From Salinisphaera sp. UBA1666 (GTDB taxonomy: Bacteria > Pseudomonadota > Gammaproteobacteria > Nevskiales > Salinisphaeraceae), in assembly GCA_002320455.1 (NCBI GenBank), contig DCKU01000135.1, forward strand, positions 1-14,778: a stretch of DNA of 14,778 bases, in the 5' to 3' direction. Of the stretch, positions 13,106 through 14,778 are shown piece by piece (positions within the stretch are counted from its first letter, which is position 1; every line of letters begins with the position of its first letter). The translations under genes and the position numbers were made by a program. The notes beneath the pieces were generated by a model. The model did not search any database, was not told the DNA's origin, and worked only from the letters and a program-made list of their open reading frames with translations.

Positions 13106-13573
13106 CTACATCCCGAGCTCGGTCAATCCTGCATGGTCTTCCGGTCGTGGCCCTTGTGGCCACAAAAAGCGACGCTGCTCTTTCTCAATAGGTACGTCGT
13201 TGATGCTGGCTTCCCGGCGCTGCATGAGGCCGTTGTCGTCAAACTCCCACTGCTCGTTGCCGTAGCAGCGAAACCACTGGCCAGCGGTGTCGTGACATTC
13301 ATACTGGAAACGCACGGCGATGCGGCGTTCGTGATACGCCCATAACTCCTTGATCAGGCGGTAACCCAGTTCCCGCTGCCACTTTTGCGTCAAGAACTGA
13401 ACGATAGCGTCTCGGCCTTCGATGAATTCCGAGCGGTTGCGCCAGACACTTTCCGGAGTATAGGCCAGCGAGACTTTCTCCGGATCGCGCGTGTTCCAGG
13501 CGTCTTCGGCCATTCGGACCTTCTGTCGAGCGGACTCCTGCGTGAAGGGCGGGAGCGGGGGCTTTTGTGTCAT
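13106..13573 (-). CDS. DUF1348 (NTF2-like/SnoaL-fold) protein
   Basis: ATG at 13573 is chosen because AAGGAG sits 8 nt before it and the family begins near PPFTQESA; the upstream ATG at 13642 lacks such a site. The 155-residue product matches DUF1348 along its whole length: KVRMAEDAWNTRDPEKVSLAYT, SVWRNRSEF, KWQRELGYRLIKELWAYHERRIAVRFQYE, GNEQWEFD and the end RPEDHAGLTELGM. It is a cytoplasmic cone-shaped NTF2-fold protein of unknown biochemical function. It diverges from copA, and its upstream region carries a CueR-like operator pointing to it (13643-13673). Copper regulation would be a new context for the family; this is inference. Confidence 0.93.
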   Translation of the reverse strand: MTQKPPLPPFTQESARQKVRMAEDAWNTRDPEKVSLAYTPESVWRNRSEFIEGRDAIVQFLTQKWQRELGYRLIKELWAYHERRIAVRFQYECHDTAGQWFRCYGNEQWEFDDNGLMQRREASINDVPIEKEQRRFLWPQGPRPEDHAGLTELGM

Positions 13574-13642
13574 GGGGTGGTCTCCTTGAAAAGGTCGCTT
13601 CATCGGTCGTCTCGAAGTGAGCGATACATTGACGTCGAGCAA

Positions 13643-13673
13643 ACATTGGTGCTTGCCACGCGTGGAAGGTCAA
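13643..13673 (-). promoter_or_regulatory. CueR-like promoter/operator facing the DUF1348 gene
   Basis: On the minus strand TTGACC (13673-13668) is followed after 19 bp by CAATGT (13648-13643), a weak -10. The spacer carries a CueR-like dyad around the palindrome CCACGCGTGG (13656-13665). Over 21 bp the operator agrees at about 15 positions with the one in front of copA in this window. It lies about 70 bp upstream of the DUF1348 ATG. Confidence 0.6.
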
Positions 13674-13733
13674 GGCTGGAAAACGCCCTGTCGACGATTG
13701 GAGCGGATGACCGGACCGGACGAAAATAACCGC

Positions 13734-13764
13734 TTGACCTTCCCATCGTGGCAACGTTGATACT
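13734..13764 (+). promoter_or_regulatory. CueR-like promoter/operator of copA
   Basis: TTGACC (13734-13739) and GATACT (13759-13764) are 19 bp apart, the spacing of MerR-family activated promoters. The dyad ACCTTCCCA ... TGGCAACGT in the spacer resembles CueR sites of gammaproteobacterial copA genes. A CueR gene is not in the window and may lie downstream of copA or elsewhere. Confidence 0.8.
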
Positions 13765-13801
13765 CCGTCGCCATGGCACCCAACGCACCGGAGAAACCGT
13801 C

Positions 13802-14778
13802 ATGGCTTCTGTAGAACCTCTACTATCAAACGATCCATCGGGCTCGCATCCGGTGGGGCAGACCCTACGTGTCGGTATCGCTGGCATGAGCTGTGCATCC
13901 TGCGTCGGCCGCGTGGAAAAAGCCCTGCGCGCCGTCGATCGGGTCGAGTCGGCGAATGTGAACCTGGCCACCGAACGGGCCGAGGTCACGTTTTCATCCG
14001 CGCCCGACACGGCCGCGGTCCAGACCGCGATTCAGCAAGCCGGTTATTCGATCGTCGAGGAGACGATCGAGTTGGCCGTTGAAGGTATGAGCTGCGCGTC
14101 CTGCGTCGGCCGTATCGAGAAAGCCCTGGCGGCCGTGCCCGGTGTGCTGGAAGCCCACGTGAATCTGGCCACTGAAAAGGCGCAGGTGCGCCACGTCGCC
14201 GGCATGGTCGACGCCAAGGCGCTGGAAACTGCAGTCAGTGACGCTGGCTATGCGGCCCGCACGGTGGCGGACAACGACAGCGGCGATCAGCAAGCCCAGG
14301 CGCGGGCCGAGGAGATCGGCGCGCTCAAGCGCAGCATCCTGTTCGCGGGCGCGGCGACGTTGCCGATCTTTGTGCTCGAGATGGGTAGCCACATATTCAC
14401 GAGCCTGCACGACGGACTGATGGCAACGCTCGGTCAGCAGAACCTGTTCTATCTGTTCTTCGTGCTCGCCAGTTTCGTACAGTTCGGGCCGGGTCTACGC
14501 TTCTACAAGAAGGGCTGGCCGGCCTTGATGCGCGGCGGCCCCGACATGAACTCGCTGGTCATGCTGGGCACGAGTGCGGCCTACGGTTATTCGCTGGTGG
14601 CGACCTTTCTGCCCAGCGTGCTGCCCGAGGGCACCGTCAACGTCTACTATGAAGCCTCGGCCATGATCGTGACGCTGATCCTGATCGGGCGTTACATGGA
14701 GGCGCTGAGCAAGGGGCGTACCAGCGAGGCCATCAAGCGTCTGATGACGCTGCGGGCCAAGACGGCCCGGGTGATCCG
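13802..14778 (+). CDS. copA: CopA-like Cu(I)-exporting P1B ATPase (N-terminal 325 codons; 3' end outside window)
   Basis: ATG at 13802 has GGAG 8 nt upstream. The 325 codons present show two N-terminal HMA domains, each with GMSCASC (28-34 and 95-101). Four membrane segments follow, with GPDMNSLVMLGTSAAYGYSL and LIGRYMEALSKGRTSEAIKRL leading into the actuator domain. This order is typical of Cu(I) exporters, which pump Cu(I) from cytoplasm to periplasm. The CPC, TGE and DKTGT motifs lie past the edge, so substrate class rests on the N-terminal sequence and the CueR-like promoter. It differs clearly from the YPC ATPase at the other edge. The two HMA domains are similar at DNA level, suggesting internal duplication. 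Confidence 0.93.
   Translation, partial: MASVEPLLSNDPSGSHPVGQTLRVGIAGMSCASCVGRVEKALRAVDRVESANVNLATERAEVTFSSAPDTAAVQTAIQQAGYSIVEETIELAVEGMSCASCVGRIEKALAAVPGVLEAHVNLATEKAQVRHVAGMVDAKALETAVSDAGYAARTVADNDSGDQQAQARAEEIGALKRSILFAGAATLPIFVLEMGSHIFTSLHDGLMATLGQQNLFYLFFVLASFVQFGPGLRFYKKGWPALMRGGPDMNSLVMLGTSAAYGYSLVATFLPSVLPEGTVNVYYEASAMIVTLILIGRYMEALSKGRTSEAIKRLMTLRAKTARVI

Noticed and set aside
12885..13163. 92-codon minus-strand frame after the DUF1348 gene
   Set aside because: It overlaps the end of DUF1348, has no recognised family and no convincing ribosome binding site.

Overview
The window (about 60% G+C by eye) looks like part of a metal-resistance island from a Gammaproteobacterium. This rests on CadR-type and CueR-type 19-bp-spacer promoters, a CzcCBA heavy-metal RND efflux set, dense operons with ATGA overlaps, and lipoprotein and signal peptides of proteobacterial type. 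I cannot fix the genus from sequence alone. Both edges cut through P-type metal ATPase genes that run outward, one leftward and one rightward.

Layout, left to right. (1) 1-3253, minus strand: a MerR-family regulator with the cysteine pattern of CadR/PbrR/ZntR, then a perfect 9+9 operator inside a 19-bp-spaced promoter, then a one-direction operon. The operon encodes a 70-aa HMA metallochaperone, a CcdA/DsbD-like membrane protein, an 11-cysteine GDCCVxC protein and a P1B ATPase whose membrane motif is YPC instead of CPC. (2) 3254-5169: a patchy accessory stretch. It holds a 135-bp inverted-repeat element, a GGGGACAG hairpin, a secreted protein with an almost identical internal 126-bp duplication, a His-rich CzcI-like exported protein, and a 33-codon remnant resembling the start of a DmeF-type CDF transporter. 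(3) 5170-6494, minus strand: a CsoR/RcnR-family repressor translationally coupled to a His-rich CDF exporter, behind a G-tract dyad operator that almost touches the start codon. (4) 6650-12819, plus strand: a His-rich exported small protein followed by an OMF-MFP-RND set of the Zn/Co/Cd (HME1-like) type. (5) 13106-14778: a DUF1348 (NTF2-fold) gene on the minus strand, diverging from a CopA copper ATPase on the plus strand. Each of these two genes has its own CueR-like operator.

Together the genes would remove metals in stages. The P-type ATPases and the CDF would move ions from cytoplasm to periplasm, and the RND trimer would move them from the periplasm out of the cell. Small His/Cys-rich proteins would buffer metal in both compartments. 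Three kinds of metal-sensing promoter are visible: CadR-like, CsoR/RcnR-like and CueR-like. The CueR-like regulator itself is not in the window.

The most notable items are the left operon as a candidate combined thiol-redox and metal-export system built around a YPC ATPase, and the apparent copper control of a DUF1348 protein, a family with no known role in metal handling.
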